From Panagrolaimus kolymaensis (lineage: Eukaryota > Nematoda > Chromadorea > Rhabditida > Panagrolaimidae), in contig JAJQJQ010000031.1 in the NCBI GenBank assembly GCA_028622995.1, positions 2,666,001 through 2,730,000 of the forward strand: DNA of 64,000 nucleotides. The letters are read 5' to 3'. The notes under the pieces are model-generated. The model saw only the letters and a list, made by a program, of their open reading frames with translations, was not told the DNA's origin and did no database searches. Below, piece by piece: positions 1 through 11,218 of this stretch; position 1 is the stretch's first letter, and every line of letters begins with the position of its first letter. The translations under genes and the position numbers were made by a program.

Positions 1-47
1 GAACCCCAATTTCCTGAACCAACAATAGCTACTTTTTTAGGTGCCAT
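1..47 (-). CDS. gpdh: NAD-dependent glycerol-3-phosphate dehydrogenase, N-terminal fragment (runs off the window)
   Basis: Only the first 15 complete codons are inside the window, read on the minus strand from ATG at 47. They translate as MAPKKVAIVGSGNWG, which is the start of the cytosolic NAD-dependent glycerol-3-phosphate dehydrogenases: beta-strand 1 and the Gly-rich loop (GSGNWG) of the Rossmann fold that holds NAD. The enzyme interconverts dihydroxyacetone phosphate and glycerol-3-phosphate, and in nematodes it is tied to glycerol synthesis under osmotic stress (family knowledge). The start is the only ATG in frame and sits directly before the conserved motif. The rest of the gene lies to the left of position 1, so paralogue identity and completeness cannot be judged. 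Its 5' flank is the AT-rich DNA that follows. Confidence 0.85.
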   Translation of the reverse strand, partial: MAPKKVAIVGSGNWG

Positions 48-3000
48 GTTTAAAGATGTATGAAACCCGGAATAAAATGTTTTGTAAGAATTTCCTGAAA
101 ATGTGAAAGAATATTTAATAATTTGAAAATAATAATTAATAACGCGTTTTGTTTTTTTGGTATAGCAAAATAAAGGATAAAAAAATGGGAAGAAAAGAGA
201 AGAATAAAACCGAAAAAAAAATTTGAAAGAGCACAATCGTTAGAGTTTATGTATGTTATTAGTGAAAGGCTGAAAAACTGAACAAAAAAAAGTTGAGGAG
301 GAAGGAGCAAACCATCAACAACAACACCCCAAAATACCAAAGAAAGAAAGAAATAAAATAAAAAACAACAAACAAGATAAACATCTAAAAAAATAGTTGA
401 AGATCATTGACGCATGCATACATACAACGGCAGCTTTTTATAGCAATAAAAAAATATATATATCGAAAAAGGGTTATTAAGGTTAGGTGTTAAAAATGTT
501 CGATGATTAGATAAGGGAGGAGAAAATGTTAGAGATCAGACACTCTTTGTGTCTGATTAAAATAGGGTATTAATGATATAGGATTGATTATGTTTTTTGG
601 GAGAAGCAGAAAACCCAAAAATGAATTAAGATTAGTTTATGTAGGTTATTTTTAAAGAATAAAACTAAGTTTTAAAAAACAGTTTCACACTGTTGAGAAG
701 AAAAGAAAAACAACGAAGACTATGAACTAAATTTTTTATTGATGTCTGACATATATGTATGTATTTACAAACCTGTTTTTGTTGTTTTAGTGTCACAAAA
801 AATAGAAAAGGTTGATGATGTTGTAAATCTAATGGAATTATGAATGCTGCTGACACGTGAAGAATAATGGCATCCAGCAACAGCAGTAATGGCAAAAGAA
901 GGACGACAAGAAAAAACAAATTTAGTTAAAAAAGCAATGGCGAAAATACTTTTTTATTTTATAAATAAATGTTTAAAAATATGATCGAAGGAATGTGAAT
1001 GTGTTTGAATTAACTAAAGAGAGAGAGATAGATAGATGGACATTCAAGAAACAACAAGCATTCATTGTCCGCTCGCTGTTGCTCAAAGAAAAAAGAAAGA
1101 AGATTTCGCGTGGAATTTGCCTGAACTTTGAAAGCCACAAACGAGGAAGTTTGAGCGCTCAAAAAAAATAAAGAATAAACTTTGGGTGAACGAACGAACA
1201 AATGTTCCATGTGGTCCAAGTTCCTTCCATTTCCTTCTTTTTCTTGACTTTTTTTTTTAAAGCTATGGCATAATTTTTCTTTGATGGAAAAAAAACATAC
1301 ATAAAAATAGAAAGAAAAAATGTGAAAGAAATGGATCAAAAAAAGGAACAACAACGAGGACGACCTTCAAACTTTGAAAGTGGAGTGAGAAATAAAAATC
1401 GAGCGATAGCAGTATATTTTAATAGTTTCTATCTATCAAAATCGAACGAGTGAAAAGTTGGAAAAAAAGAGAGTAATATTGAGTAAAATAAAAGCCTGCC
1501 AGTAGAAGGGATAAAAAAAATTAAAGCAAAACAAATATTGATGGAAAAAAATAAAGGCTGCTGAAGAAGCAAAGGCGGCAATTTGGAAGAGAGGGAAATA
1601 AATATTCAGTAATAAGTCCAACTTGAGTACATTGCAATGGATTGAATAAGATTTGGGGAAAGAAAAGTGAAGGAAAAAAATGAAACAATGGTTGCCAACA
1701 GCACTCTCGTTATCATTCATTTGGCTGGAAGGGTTTGGTTTTGGAGTCATGCATAATAAAGTTGGGGAATTCACTAAAGCAAAAGATAAAATTAAACAAT
1801 GAAACTTTTTTCGTAAAATTTATGAGAAAATTACTAATTTCTTGAGCTAAAAATCCTTTGATACAAAATATTATTTTTTGGAATGGAAATATTCACGGTT
1901 ATTTTGATCAAAGGAGAAAGCAATCAAAGTGATGATCATTAAAAAGGGTACAAGTAAAAAAGTTGATAGGCTGAACGTGTTTGTCCTAAGCAAAATTCAA
2001 TCTGTGAATTAATGACTTCAGGCAATTAAGCAAAATTATTAGCAGTTATCCATTAAATTAGAACCTAAAGAAAATTGGTGTGAAGAACTGCTCTATAGGA
2101 TTTTGTTGATACCATTCTATCATAATTTTTACATCGTAAAATTCAAGGCAAGCAAATTTTGGTGTCTAGTTTTATTATGTTTTCTATCGATGTGTAAATA
2201 AAAATGCACAAGATAGAAAATCAAAACAAAAAAAAAAGAGCAGTGCATAAAAAACTTTCACATTCTCGAAAAAAGAAACATATATGTTTTTCCTTTTCTT
2301 TTTTTGCTTGTATTAAATACAAAACAAAAAAGAGCTTCAAACAAAAACAATTTTATTTTAAAAATATGTCAAAATTTAATTTTTTTGCTTACAAAAAAGT
2401 GCCAAAATAATCAAAGTTTATTATCATAAGGAAAAAGTTTATTAAATAATTAAATGGCCAAACTCAGAATTATAATAAACATAAGCATTTTTAGAGCCGT
2501 TATTAAAGCCCTTCTTGCTTATGAAAAACATCATTTTTAACATTTTTCTTTGTTTTTTTCCTCATTTTTTTTACACGGGATACAACGTAAATAAATTTAA
2601 AACATAACAAGACACTTATTTATAAGTCTAAAAACATGAAATAATGCAACAAAAAGAAAGATTTAAAATCTACCGATATAAAGTGAAGTTCGATCAACTT
2701 CTGGCCTCCATGCCTTCAACTTTTCTTCCATTTCTTCGTTGAGTCTTAGGTGATGAATAAGATTATTATTGCCATCGATGAAAATATTAGTCAGCTAAAA
2801 GTGAAAATAAAAGGCAAGCTGGATATCAGTCATCAAAGGAATAAACTTGATTACAAAACTTTTCATATTATCATTTTCTTTCATACCTCTCAACCTCACT
2901 TTTAGGCTTTGATTTTCTTTTTCTTTTATTTTTCTTAATTTTTACATGTATTCGTGCATCAAAAAAACTGTCAATGTACAAAAATTTATTTTCTGTATAT

Positions 3001-3214
3001 GGAATGAATTTGAGGTAAATCATGTCGGAATTTTTGGAGGCTGATATGCTTGTTCTTGATTACCTTTATTTTTAAAATCTCGGCGGTAAAGTTTCCCTAG
3101 TTACAAAAGTGTCATGGAGCATTTTTTAATTCCTTAGTGGAAAAAAAGATGGATGGTAGACAAAAAGTGAACTGTTTTTTCGACATCATTCATTCAATTT
3201 CAGAAAACTAGCTT

Positions 3215-3621
3215 CAGTGTTGTGACTTTGACTTTTGATCGCACCAAGCACCGCACCAGGCACCGGAGATCCAAAATGGTCGCACCGGGCATCGCACCGA
3301 GCACCAGCCATTTTTAAAAATCGCACCAAGCACCGTACCGGCACCAAAATTTTTTTAATTAATATTTTTATAATTGATATTTTTGAATATAATATTAATA
3401 AAAGGCTTATTTAAACGTGTTTTATAGCGTTTTCAACCACTTTTAAGCTTAATAAAAGTCAAAAAAAGCTGAAAATTCCGAATTTTTAAATTTAAAATTT
3501 TTTTATCGCACCAAGCACCGGACCGAGCACCGGGGTTTCTAAATATTAACACCGAGCACCGCACCAAGCACCAGCTGGTGCGCACCGGTGCGGTGCGGGT
3601 GCGGTGCGAGTCACAACACTG
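3215..3621. mobile_element. Non-autonomous hAT-like element (MITE) with GCACC repeats
   Basis: The element is 407 bp and non-coding. It begins CAGTGTTGTGACT and ends with the inverse complement, a 13-bp terminal inverted repeat. An 8-bp direct repeat ACTAGCTT flanks it at 3207-3214 and 3622-3629, the target-site duplication length of hAT transposons. The interior is filled with short GC-rich units of the type GCACCAAGCACCG and their complement, so each half could fold on the other. It stands out from its AT-rich surroundings in base composition. Superfamily assignment rests on the 8-bp duplication and the CAG terminus. Confidence 0.75.
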
Positions 3622-4954
3622 ACTAGCTTCTAAAAAATAGTTTTCACCTAACAATATTTGTCATTCTTTTTTTAAATTTTTAAACTTCATCTTTAGACGC
3701 GGATATAAAAATGTTTTTGCGTTTCTCTTCTTCAAAATCTTTCTTTATGTGGTTTTATTTATTTTTTTATTTTCTTGATCATTCTTTTCGGCATTTTTTT
3801 GATCTCTTTCTCTCTTTCTTAAATCAATGTTTAGAAGAAGAAAAAAAAGCGAATTAAATCCTTTGAAGGTGATGCGATAATGATTTTTTTGATTTAAAAC
3901 GGAATTCGCTAGAGAAAATCAGTCACACTTTTGGTTGTTTAGTTTTTGATTTTGCCACGTTAATGCATCGTAAATAGGCCGCAAATTTTTAGGAAATAAA
4001 ATGTTAACACGATCTAAAATACAAAAATTTCAATTTTTAATAAACGTAATTTTAATAAAGCTACAATTGAAAATGCTGTTGCTCCTATTTTTTAAAGTCG
4101 TTTCTACTTCTTACTCACAAAAATTTACCGCATTCATTGAAAATTAGAAGAAGAAAAAAGTTTTTGTGTTTAAAAAAACTTTACGATTTGTTTTAAAAGC
4201 AAAATATCTTTATGAAAAAAATATAACTTATTCTACAAAAATAAGTAAAGCTCCATTTTTAAAACAAGAATTATGTATAAAAGAAAAAGGTGTTTTTTAA
4301 AAGTTAATACGTTCTAGAAAATAAATTGATATACTCCTTTTTAATTATGGTGATAGTTTTCTTAGCCATGCAAAAGATAATCAAGCATATTCCTATTTGG
4401 TTTGTCTGTTTTGTTATTTGAGGAAAAATGTTATGAATACAAAAAAAAAACAGTAGCTCATCTCGAAAGTTGGCTTTTAATAAATTTCTATGACTTTTAT
4501 AACTCTGACTAAACTGTGTCCAAAACTCACACAAGTTGACGTCGTTTTAATAGCTCAGTTGACCTAAGTTTTATTCTTCGGATTTTTTCGGTTGTATCTC
4601 TCTTAAAATCCTTGTAGACATAAATTGAAATATTTTATTTTTGATATTTATTTTTAAAAAAATTTTTAAGTTCGTTTTGATTTTTCAAAGGACACACCGA
4701 TGTGGTTTTGATGTTTTTTTGCGAGTTTGGAAATGGAAGCAAGCTAAAAAAGCGAAATTTTTTTAAAAGGCACAAAATCGCTGTGGTTGTTAATGTTTGC
4801 GTCGAAAAGTGCAACATCGTCATTGCCACAAGAATTAATATTGCCACAATCATTTTTCCACCCCTTTTTTTCATTGTGGGCGTTTATGTTTTTTGGCGAT
4901 TTTTGTATATCAAGCTCTGAATCTGGAAGTATTTAAGAGATGGTCCACCAACTT

Positions 4955-5290
4955 TTCAAAATGTGAAAAAAGGCCGAACATCACGAACATCCGAACATCG
5001 AACCATGTTCGGAGACGTAAAAATTTGCTTTTTAAAATCCGAACATCCGAACTCCGAACAATGTTCGGACAAAATTGCCTAAAATTCCGAACTTCGAACT
5101 CCGAACCACGAACGATCGAGCATCCCTGAACCGAACACATTCGTTCGTAAGCATCAAACCGAACGATACACAAAATAACGTTTTGCCAACAAAAGTGTCA
5201 AAGCTTTCGGAAAGTGAGAACCGAACGTTCGGTTAGAAACCGAACGTTCGGTTGTTACTTTCCGAAAATTGGGACTTTGCCCATTTTCAC
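4955..5290. repeat. GTTCGG/CCGAAC repeat-rich inverted-repeat element, edges uncertain
   Basis: About 330 bp are packed with CCGAAC and GTTCGG words in both orientations, ending in two perfect palindromic ACCGAACGTTCGGT units near 5220-5250. AATGTGAAAA at the left edge and TTTTCACATT at the right edge form a 10-bp inverted repeat. I found no convincing target-site duplication. By analogy with the 3215 and 15671 elements it is probably another non-autonomous inverted-repeat transposon. Open frames across it are repeat artefacts. Confidence 0.5.
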
Positions 5291-5545
5291 ATTAAAACAA
5301 CAACAAACAAAAAGAGTTTTTCAAAACCATATTTTTTCTAAGTTAAAAATTATTATAAACACATAAATGAAAAGTATTTTGCTGTGTGAAATTTAGTGTA
5401 TTCACACAACAAAAAATAACAGGAAATAATACATAATAAATTTTTTAAAAAATGAACTGCACCTTCCTTGCGGTAAAAATATAAATAAAGAATGTACCAA
5501 AAAGCTTGAGTTTGATGGATCATTAAATGGTTCAACTTCAATGTA

Positions 5546-7699
5546 TTAGTTTACTGTTAACGAAAAATTAGTATTTCCCATTAACTTCTGTGCTTCTTGA
5601 CGGAAATTATCTCTTTGTTGTTTATCGACGTGTCTGTTAAAGCCGACACAAACTTTAGCTTTATTTTCTGCATATTTCTAAAAAAAGTTTTGAACACTAT
5701 GCATTTTTAGTTTAAAATTTGTTTACGTTAAGATATTGCATAAAATATTCTGCATTGAAATTTGCAGGAACCGGACTGATATGGAACCATTCATACTTTT
5801 TGAAACGGTTAGTTTTTGCTAATTTTTGTGCTGTCTCATCCGTAAAAAAATGTGAATTTATACTGAAATGGAAGGAAGATTAGAATATTTTAAAAACTTT
5901 TTTTACTTACGCTGATCTAAAAACGTTTGGAAACATGTCAAGTGTTTCTTCGACAGAAAGAAAATTATCTAATCCTTTAATAATTTCAACATAAAACAAT
6001 CCTATTGTTTCAATTTGATCACATTTAAGAGAAGAAAATTCTCGTAAAGAGAGTGTTTGCTTCATAAGAACAAGGTGAAAAATACGAATGCATGATACTT
6101 TTGTAAGCAATGTTGAAACAACATGTTTTTCATATTTGCAATATACATGTAAAGCATTTGTAACAGCAATTCCATTTAAACATTTGAGATTCAAATTTGT
6201 AGTATCGATAAAAAGAGATTGTTCAAAATAAGTTGGTTTCTGATTATTGGAATCATAAATTGCTAATCGATGGCATAATGGAATTTTCAATTTTTCGAAA
6301 AAGTATTTGGACGCTTGATAAAGTTTTTGGAGGGTGATGTAGTTGCAGTTTTTATATATATATCGAACCAAGGGAGCAGGAAGGAGAAAGCTTTGATCGG
6401 TCGCATTGGAATATAAATAGTAATTCGAAGAACCCTTTGTTGGAAATACTAACACACTTGTTTTATTTTCATTTTCCTTTTTCGGAGAATTTAGAATGTT
6501 TGGTAACTGTGGTCTTTGCAAAACATATATTAATTCTGAATCAGATGGAATGTTTTTGAACCACCAAAGATACTCAGAGAGAGTTTCACTTTTGGAGTTA
6601 TTCAAGGCTTTTTCATTTACCAAATTTTCTGCAGCCTTTTTAGATTCAAAAATTCTTAAAACTTCAATGCAATCAATCCACCATTCTGAGATATCGTTTG
6701 ACGATATATCACTGATTTTTTCAATATCCTCCATATAACTTTGCCTCACATTAAGATCTTCAATAAAAAGACGACAATATCTTGAATATAAACTTAAAAT
6801 CAAGAAAGAATATTTATCTGCAGAATTATTATTCTTAAAAAAATTAATCAAGAGTTTCCAAGCATTTTGACAATTTGCATTCATTGCTAAACGATCTTCA
6901 ATTGTATTGAGAAAGAATTTTTGACTTTTGGCTTCTGCATACCCTTCAAGTGTCTTGATTCCGGCAATACATAAGCATTCATTTCGATTTTTAACAATTT
7001 GAGCAAAAATATTTTTGGATCGGTGGAATTTTTTCAATGTTTTTGGAAGTAAAGGTCGAGCTAAAAAAGGTAATAAATATTTTTTATAACTGTATTAACT
7101 TACATCCAAGCATTTGACATAGAAACATTGATGCTTTTAAATACCTATGTGGGAAACGTAATGCAGCTTCCAAAGGTTTTGTAGTAGTAGGCTGTTGTAA
7201 TGAAACGATCTTCATTTCTACCAAAAATTTACCATCAGTGAAAAAAGTTTTTCTAAAATTTCCATCCTAAAAGTAAAGATTTAAAAAATGTCTCATTTTG
7301 TATACTATGTAATTATTATATATACCTTCCAAGAATATTCATCCGAGTTATTGAAATCGTTAAAATTAAAATGATTGGATGCCAATTTTTTAATAACATT
7401 TTGTTGTGATTTCATTTTCATGGTATCGAAATCCGAATAATGGCTTTTACCTTCTAATCTAAAAACATTAACAAAAATTTAGAGATTAAAGAAAACTATG
7501 CTTACTCAAGCCATTTCAACCATAATTTAGGCACCATCGTATATTTTTTTTGAAAGGTTAAAAATAAATTGCGAATTTCTGAAAGCGTTAAGGCGGATTC
7601 TAAATCATTTAAAAGCTTTGATACAGCATTTTTATAATGGCAAGATGGAAATTCTTCATAATCATTCATAGTTGAGTTTATTTTAAAATTGCAACTCAT
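5546..7699 (-). CDS. Chimeric protein: SART3-like HAT-repeat N-terminus joined to a nematode F-box-like C-terminal domain (635 aa)
   Basis: Six exons close in one frame: 7699-7506, 7458-7326, 7266-7104, 7060-5911, 5862-5727 and 5677-5546, giving 635 aa. All introns are short and GT-AG. The N-terminal part has half-a-TPR (HAT) character, clearest in the WLKWLE segment near residue 65, which resembles the RNA-processing factor SART3. The C-terminal ~300 residues (leucine-rich, CHRLAIYDSN, an FFTDETAQKL segment) look like a large F-box-like family expanded in panagrolaimid nematodes; I could not name a conserved domain with certainty. There is no RRM domain, so it is not a normal SART3. ATG 7699 is preferred because TTTTTAG lies just upstream; ATG 7669 is an alternative. 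No partner gene is obvious. Confidence 0.8.
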
Positions 7700-8591
7700 T
7701 CTCAAGTAACTACTAAAAACTTTCAAATTTTTGTTGCTTGCATTAAAGGTTTTAGGTTCACAAATCAATAATAATTAGAAAGTCTTATAAAAAGGTGGCA
7801 AGTGCTTGTCAATGACCCAGGTTCGTGAGACTAGTAAATACTTATCGAGTATAGAACTATTTCTCAAAAAGGCAAACCAAAAAAGCGCTTATTATAGTGA
7901 CCTCGGACGCTTTGTTGAAAGTGTTCACAAATTGTATGATAAACGTAGCTTCTAAAAGTAAAAAGATAAATTAAAATATTGGAATGTTCAGAGAGTCATG
8001 CCCATGACAAACAAAATCGATCGGTCAGCTATCAGGAACAAAGTAAATCGGATTCGGTTTTTATCAGTTGTTGTCCCAGTAATTATGCTTCTTATGGGCT
8101 ATAGGTTTTGTGAATCAGTGTTGTTACTTTTCAAAAATTTTGGCTCCAGCTCCACTCCGTGCTCCGACCTATTTTTTTCTTGGGCTCCAGCTCCTTGAAA
8201 AAAAACGATAAAAGTAAAACTTTGCAATTCCTTTTTTACCTTTTTATTTATTTTTTTTTGCAGTAAATTCTTCTTCCTTCATTCATTGCCTTTTCTTTTC
8301 CATTTGGTCAAAAGAAAAAAGAAATTCACGGGTTTTTATGCGCATCTTCTTTTTTTTAATTTACACTCTCGGCTGGCCCGTCCTGGTACAACAACGACAA
8401 GGTGTTGTTGGGCGGTCGCAGAAGAAAAAAAAAGAAGAAAGAAAAATGTCCGAAAGTTGCTTTATCAAATAAGAAAAGAATTCAAGGAGCCAAATTACAA
8501 ATATAAATACCTCTGAGTTCCAAGTTTTTTTGAACACTTTTTTCTTAGTTTTTCAAAATTTTAATATAAACCTTGAATTATAAAAAAAATC
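7700..8591. other. Intergenic region between two divergent genes
   Basis: About 890 bp separate the minus-strand start at 7699 from the plus-strand start at 8592, so both promoters should lie here. No coding sequence is supportable. It holds a small degenerate inverted-repeat element at 8116-8224 and T-rich runs at 8340-8360. Confidence 0.6.
8116..8224. repeat. Degenerate short inverted-repeat element with GGCTCCAGCTCC units
   Basis: The left edge CAGTGTTGTTACTTTT closely resembles the terminus of the hAT-like element at 3215. The right edge AAAAGTAAAACTTTG is an imperfect inverted match with a small deletion. Two GGCTCCAGCTCC units lie inside. No target duplication was seen, so this is probably a decayed internal-deletion copy. 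Confidence 0.4.
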
Positions 8592-9289
8592 ATGTGTTCT
8601 GTTATTGAAGGAACAATTCGAGATAGAACAAGATTTTTACTTGGATGGAATCAAGCTGCTGAAATACCTTCTTCGGTAAGTGATACTTCAATACTTTTGA
8701 AAAAAATAGAAATAAAAGGGTTTTGTCTTTTTAGATGCCACAAAGTTATGAGCCTCAAACAAGTTCTTTAAAGATGAATCGAAAGAAGTCATCCCATGCT
8801 TATCAACATCAACCATACCAAGCAGATTGGCAAAGATATAGAAAAAATTCAGAATCTTCCATCTCCACGTGCAGTGATTATTCTCAACCTTCACCTAGCG
8901 CATCTTCCACTTCAAGCAACAGCAGCTTTGATTATGGGTTTTATAGTCCAAGCACTTCCACAGAAAATCTATGCCGCCATATTGAAAGCAATTCACAATC
9001 TAATCACGGGCAAAATCAATTCCGAAAACTTGTTGATACAATTTCTGATGCGCTTGAATGCGAAGAACTTGAAAAGCGTCGATACTTTCTTTCCCATGAA
9101 GCTGAAGCTATTCTTTATGGCAACACTCAAATCTTTGAATCTCTTTCCCTTACTCCTTCAGGCGATTTACATGTCCCAGAAGATCTTGCTGAAATTGATG
9201 TAACACCATTCAGAAATCTCATATCTCCAAATTTTTCATCTCATCCTTCTAACTCTCATCCTCATTTAATGCGGGCACTTAATCAATAA
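8592..9289 (+). CDS. Ser-rich orphan protein, 212 aa
   Basis: Two exons, 8592-8675 and 8735-9289, join in phase 0 through a 59-bp intron with a GTAAGT donor and TTTTTAG acceptor. I do not recognise the family. The N-terminal exon has MCSVIEGTIRDRTRFLLGW. The middle (about residues 60-105) is a low-complexity Ser/Thr/Pro/Tyr stretch, probably disordered. The C-terminal third contains a helical, charged segment (DALECEELEKRRYFLSHEAE) followed by a Ser/His-rich tail. No signal peptide or membrane segment is present, so it is probably nuclear or cytosolic. An AATAAA-type signal follows near 9323. The long second-frame overlap inside exon 2 is not needed. The exon 1 start is chosen because the first exon keeps an open frame up to a strong donor. 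Confidence 0.75.
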
Positions 9290-9705
9290 TAATTTTCCTT
9301 ATCTTTGGATTTTTAAATGTAAAAAGAAATAAAAATTTAATTTTAATCATTATAATATTTCTTGACAGAAGCAATTTTGTACAAATAAAAAAGTACCAGT
9401 CAAAAGGTTGACACTACCTGCCGCGACCAGGACCTCGGCAGCAACAGAAGCGTCACAGGAAGGTGAAGAAGAAGATGAAAAGATGGACAAAAAATTGCTC
9501 CCGTTTTTTGTTGTTGTTGGGAAAACCCGTTTTAATGAAATGCCTATAATTCAAAAAATATATGTACTTTAAGAAAAACCTTTTCGCAACAAACAACTCA
9601 TTCATATATACTTTATTTGACTACATACACATACATATTATTACCTATCAACAAAACACAACATGTTTTCCTAAATAAAAAACAGAAACAATAACAATGA
9701 CGAGA
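9290..9705. other. Convergent 3' intergenic region
   Basis: About 415 bp lie between two converging stop codons. A short GC-richer patch at 9410-9470 (CTGCCGCGACCAGGACCTCGG) differs from the AT-rich surroundings, but I see no gene. A plus-strand polyadenylation-type signal lies near 9323. Confidence 0.6.
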
Positions 9706-10110
9706 TCAAATTTTACATCCAGCACCTTCTTCAGTATTCAATTTTCCTTCTCCTAACAATTTATGCAATGCAGGCGTATAATATTCATATGGAAGATTCT
9801 TCAATTCAGCATAACGTTTACCATATTTAGGATTATTGTCACTAAAAACATTCATAGAATCAAACCGTTAGAAGATAAAACAAGCTTACCGACGCCAAAT
9901 TCGTTCTTTCTTTGTACATTGCCATACTGCTTCATCCCAATAATTACATGCACCAAAGTATCGTCCTAAAAAACTGAGTTTGATGATTACAAAATCTCTT
10001 GAAGAAAAACAAAACTTACTAAATGGATGATCTTTGTAACATCGTTTCATTAAATCAACAAGAAAATTACATTCAGCAGTATGAAGATGAGGTGATAAAT
10101 CAGGTTGCAT
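9706..10110 (-). CDS. CMC2: COX assembly mitochondrial protein 2 homologue (CMC2), 100 aa
   Basis: Three exons (10110-10020, 9965-9890, 9841-9706) close to 100 aa. The start MQPDLSPHLHT is the hallmark of CMC2. Two CX9C motifs are complete: ECNFLVDLMKRC at about residues 13-24 and CNYWDEAVWQC after the first intron. Twin CX9C proteins fold as a disulphide-locked helical hairpin in the mitochondrial intermembrane space, and CMC2 takes part in cytochrome c oxidase assembly (family knowledge). Length matches the family, with a somewhat longer C-terminal tail than vertebrate forms. It lies 293 bp downstream of the SUN-domain gene on the same strand, so co-transcription is possible but not shown. 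Confidence 0.92.
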
Positions 10111-10403
10111 AATTATTATAAAATGTATGAGAAATCGCTGATCATTGAAAGTTGTTCGCAAAAAACAAGCTGAAAATCAACATCAATTGTTACAAAGATT
10201 GAGACATAAAAAGCCAACAGAGTTATAAATAGTTTTCCAAAAAGCATATGATGGATGATTGTCAAGTCGAACATACTAACCTTAACACATTTATTGGCAT
10301 AAAATAAAATCTAACAATATGATAACGAAGATAACAATATAACATAACAATGAGATAACTAAGTACATAAATACTAATTTGTGAAGAATAAACATAACAT
10401 GTA

Positions 10404-11218
10404 CTAATATTCCACTCCGTTAATAACGAATCGGCACAGCGTGGTATACAATGAATGTCCAAAATTTCTGTGAACGTAAACTTTAACATGAGATGCCACC
10501 GGAAGTTCCTATAAAAGTGTAAGTTAGTATTAAGATTGACAAAATGAGACACACGTCATAAACGTTTCTTTGAATAAGGTTTTCAAACTCTTCGAATCTT
10601 CCAAGCGTAAATGTATTATTGTTTTCTCCAAGTCCCTGAAAATTAACCGTTAATAATGTCAGCTGTGGTTAGTAAACACTTACTTCAATGGTAACTAAAT
10701 CGGGAGTAGCATCAGAAAATCCTTCGTCAGGTTGTTTAAAGTGATGATATTCTATTGAATGTATCCTTATAAGTTGTTTCAGTTCGACTTCAAAGTAACC
10801 ATTATTTCCTTCCATTAACCAGCAATCATCTTCTTTTAACATTTCCACAGGTCTTTTTAATAGTTTATCAGGTTCGTTTGGAGAAAGATAAATTAACGGT
10901 ATCATCATAAAATACATTCTCTTTGCATAATTATAAGTCTTTGAATGTGAAACAATTTGAGCTCCTGAAAATTTAACAGCTTATCATAAAAACAGGAAAA
11001 CAAGATTTACCATTGGCTGAAGAAGCAAAATCGATCAAATGTAATTGTATAATAGGTTGAGGTTGAGATTTAGGTTCACCTGAAAAATCTGCGTATAATT
11101 TATAAAAGTAATGAAAAGGTAACATACCGAGAAACAAATAAGGATGAAATATGTACAAGTATAAGCTATTTAATATAATAACGATAGGAAAATAAGGTCT
11201 CCAGTAGATGGACTTCAT
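10404..11218 (-). CDS. Compact SUN-domain membrane protein, 208 aa
   Basis: Five exons (11218-11128, 11079-11011, 10964-10684, 10635-10555, 10508-10404) close to 208 aa. Residues ~8-31 are a hydrophobic signal-anchor. The remainder is a SUN domain: NGAQIVSHSKTYNYAK, then DDCWLMEGNNGYFEVEL matching the CWxFxGxxGxxxIxL block, a TIE/GLGENN strand, LGRFEEF, and a C-terminal HVKVYVHRNFGH followed by LCRF. SUN proteins sit in the inner nuclear membrane or ER and bind KASH peptides in the lumen. This one is much shorter than UNC-84 or SUN1/2 because it has almost no nucleoplasmic region or coiled coil between membrane and domain. It could be a SUN-1/matefin relative or a divergent SUCO-like protein. 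Confidence 0.85.

Larger units (their letters stand above)
48..5545. other. 5.5-kb gene-free AT-rich stretch, upstream region of the dehydrogenase gene
   Basis: I find no supportable coding region here; the open frames are short, low-complexity and Lys/Phe/Asn-rich. The right part of the stretch is also downstream of the next minus-strand gene (stop at 5546). It contains a hAT-like element at 3215-3621, a GTTCGG-repeat block at about 4955-5290, and a perfect 9-bp hairpin at 535-557 (loop of 5). The first kilobase is the likely promoter region of the dehydrogenase. Long A and T runs are frequent. Confidence 0.7.

Noticed and set aside
2204..2410. 68-codon plus-strand open frame
   Set aside because: Lys/Phe low-complexity, no splice or start context, typical of AT-rich non-coding DNA.
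5113..5130. CGATCGAGCATCCCTG as the right end of a separate hAT element
   Set aside because: No matching left end or 8-bp duplication could be located.
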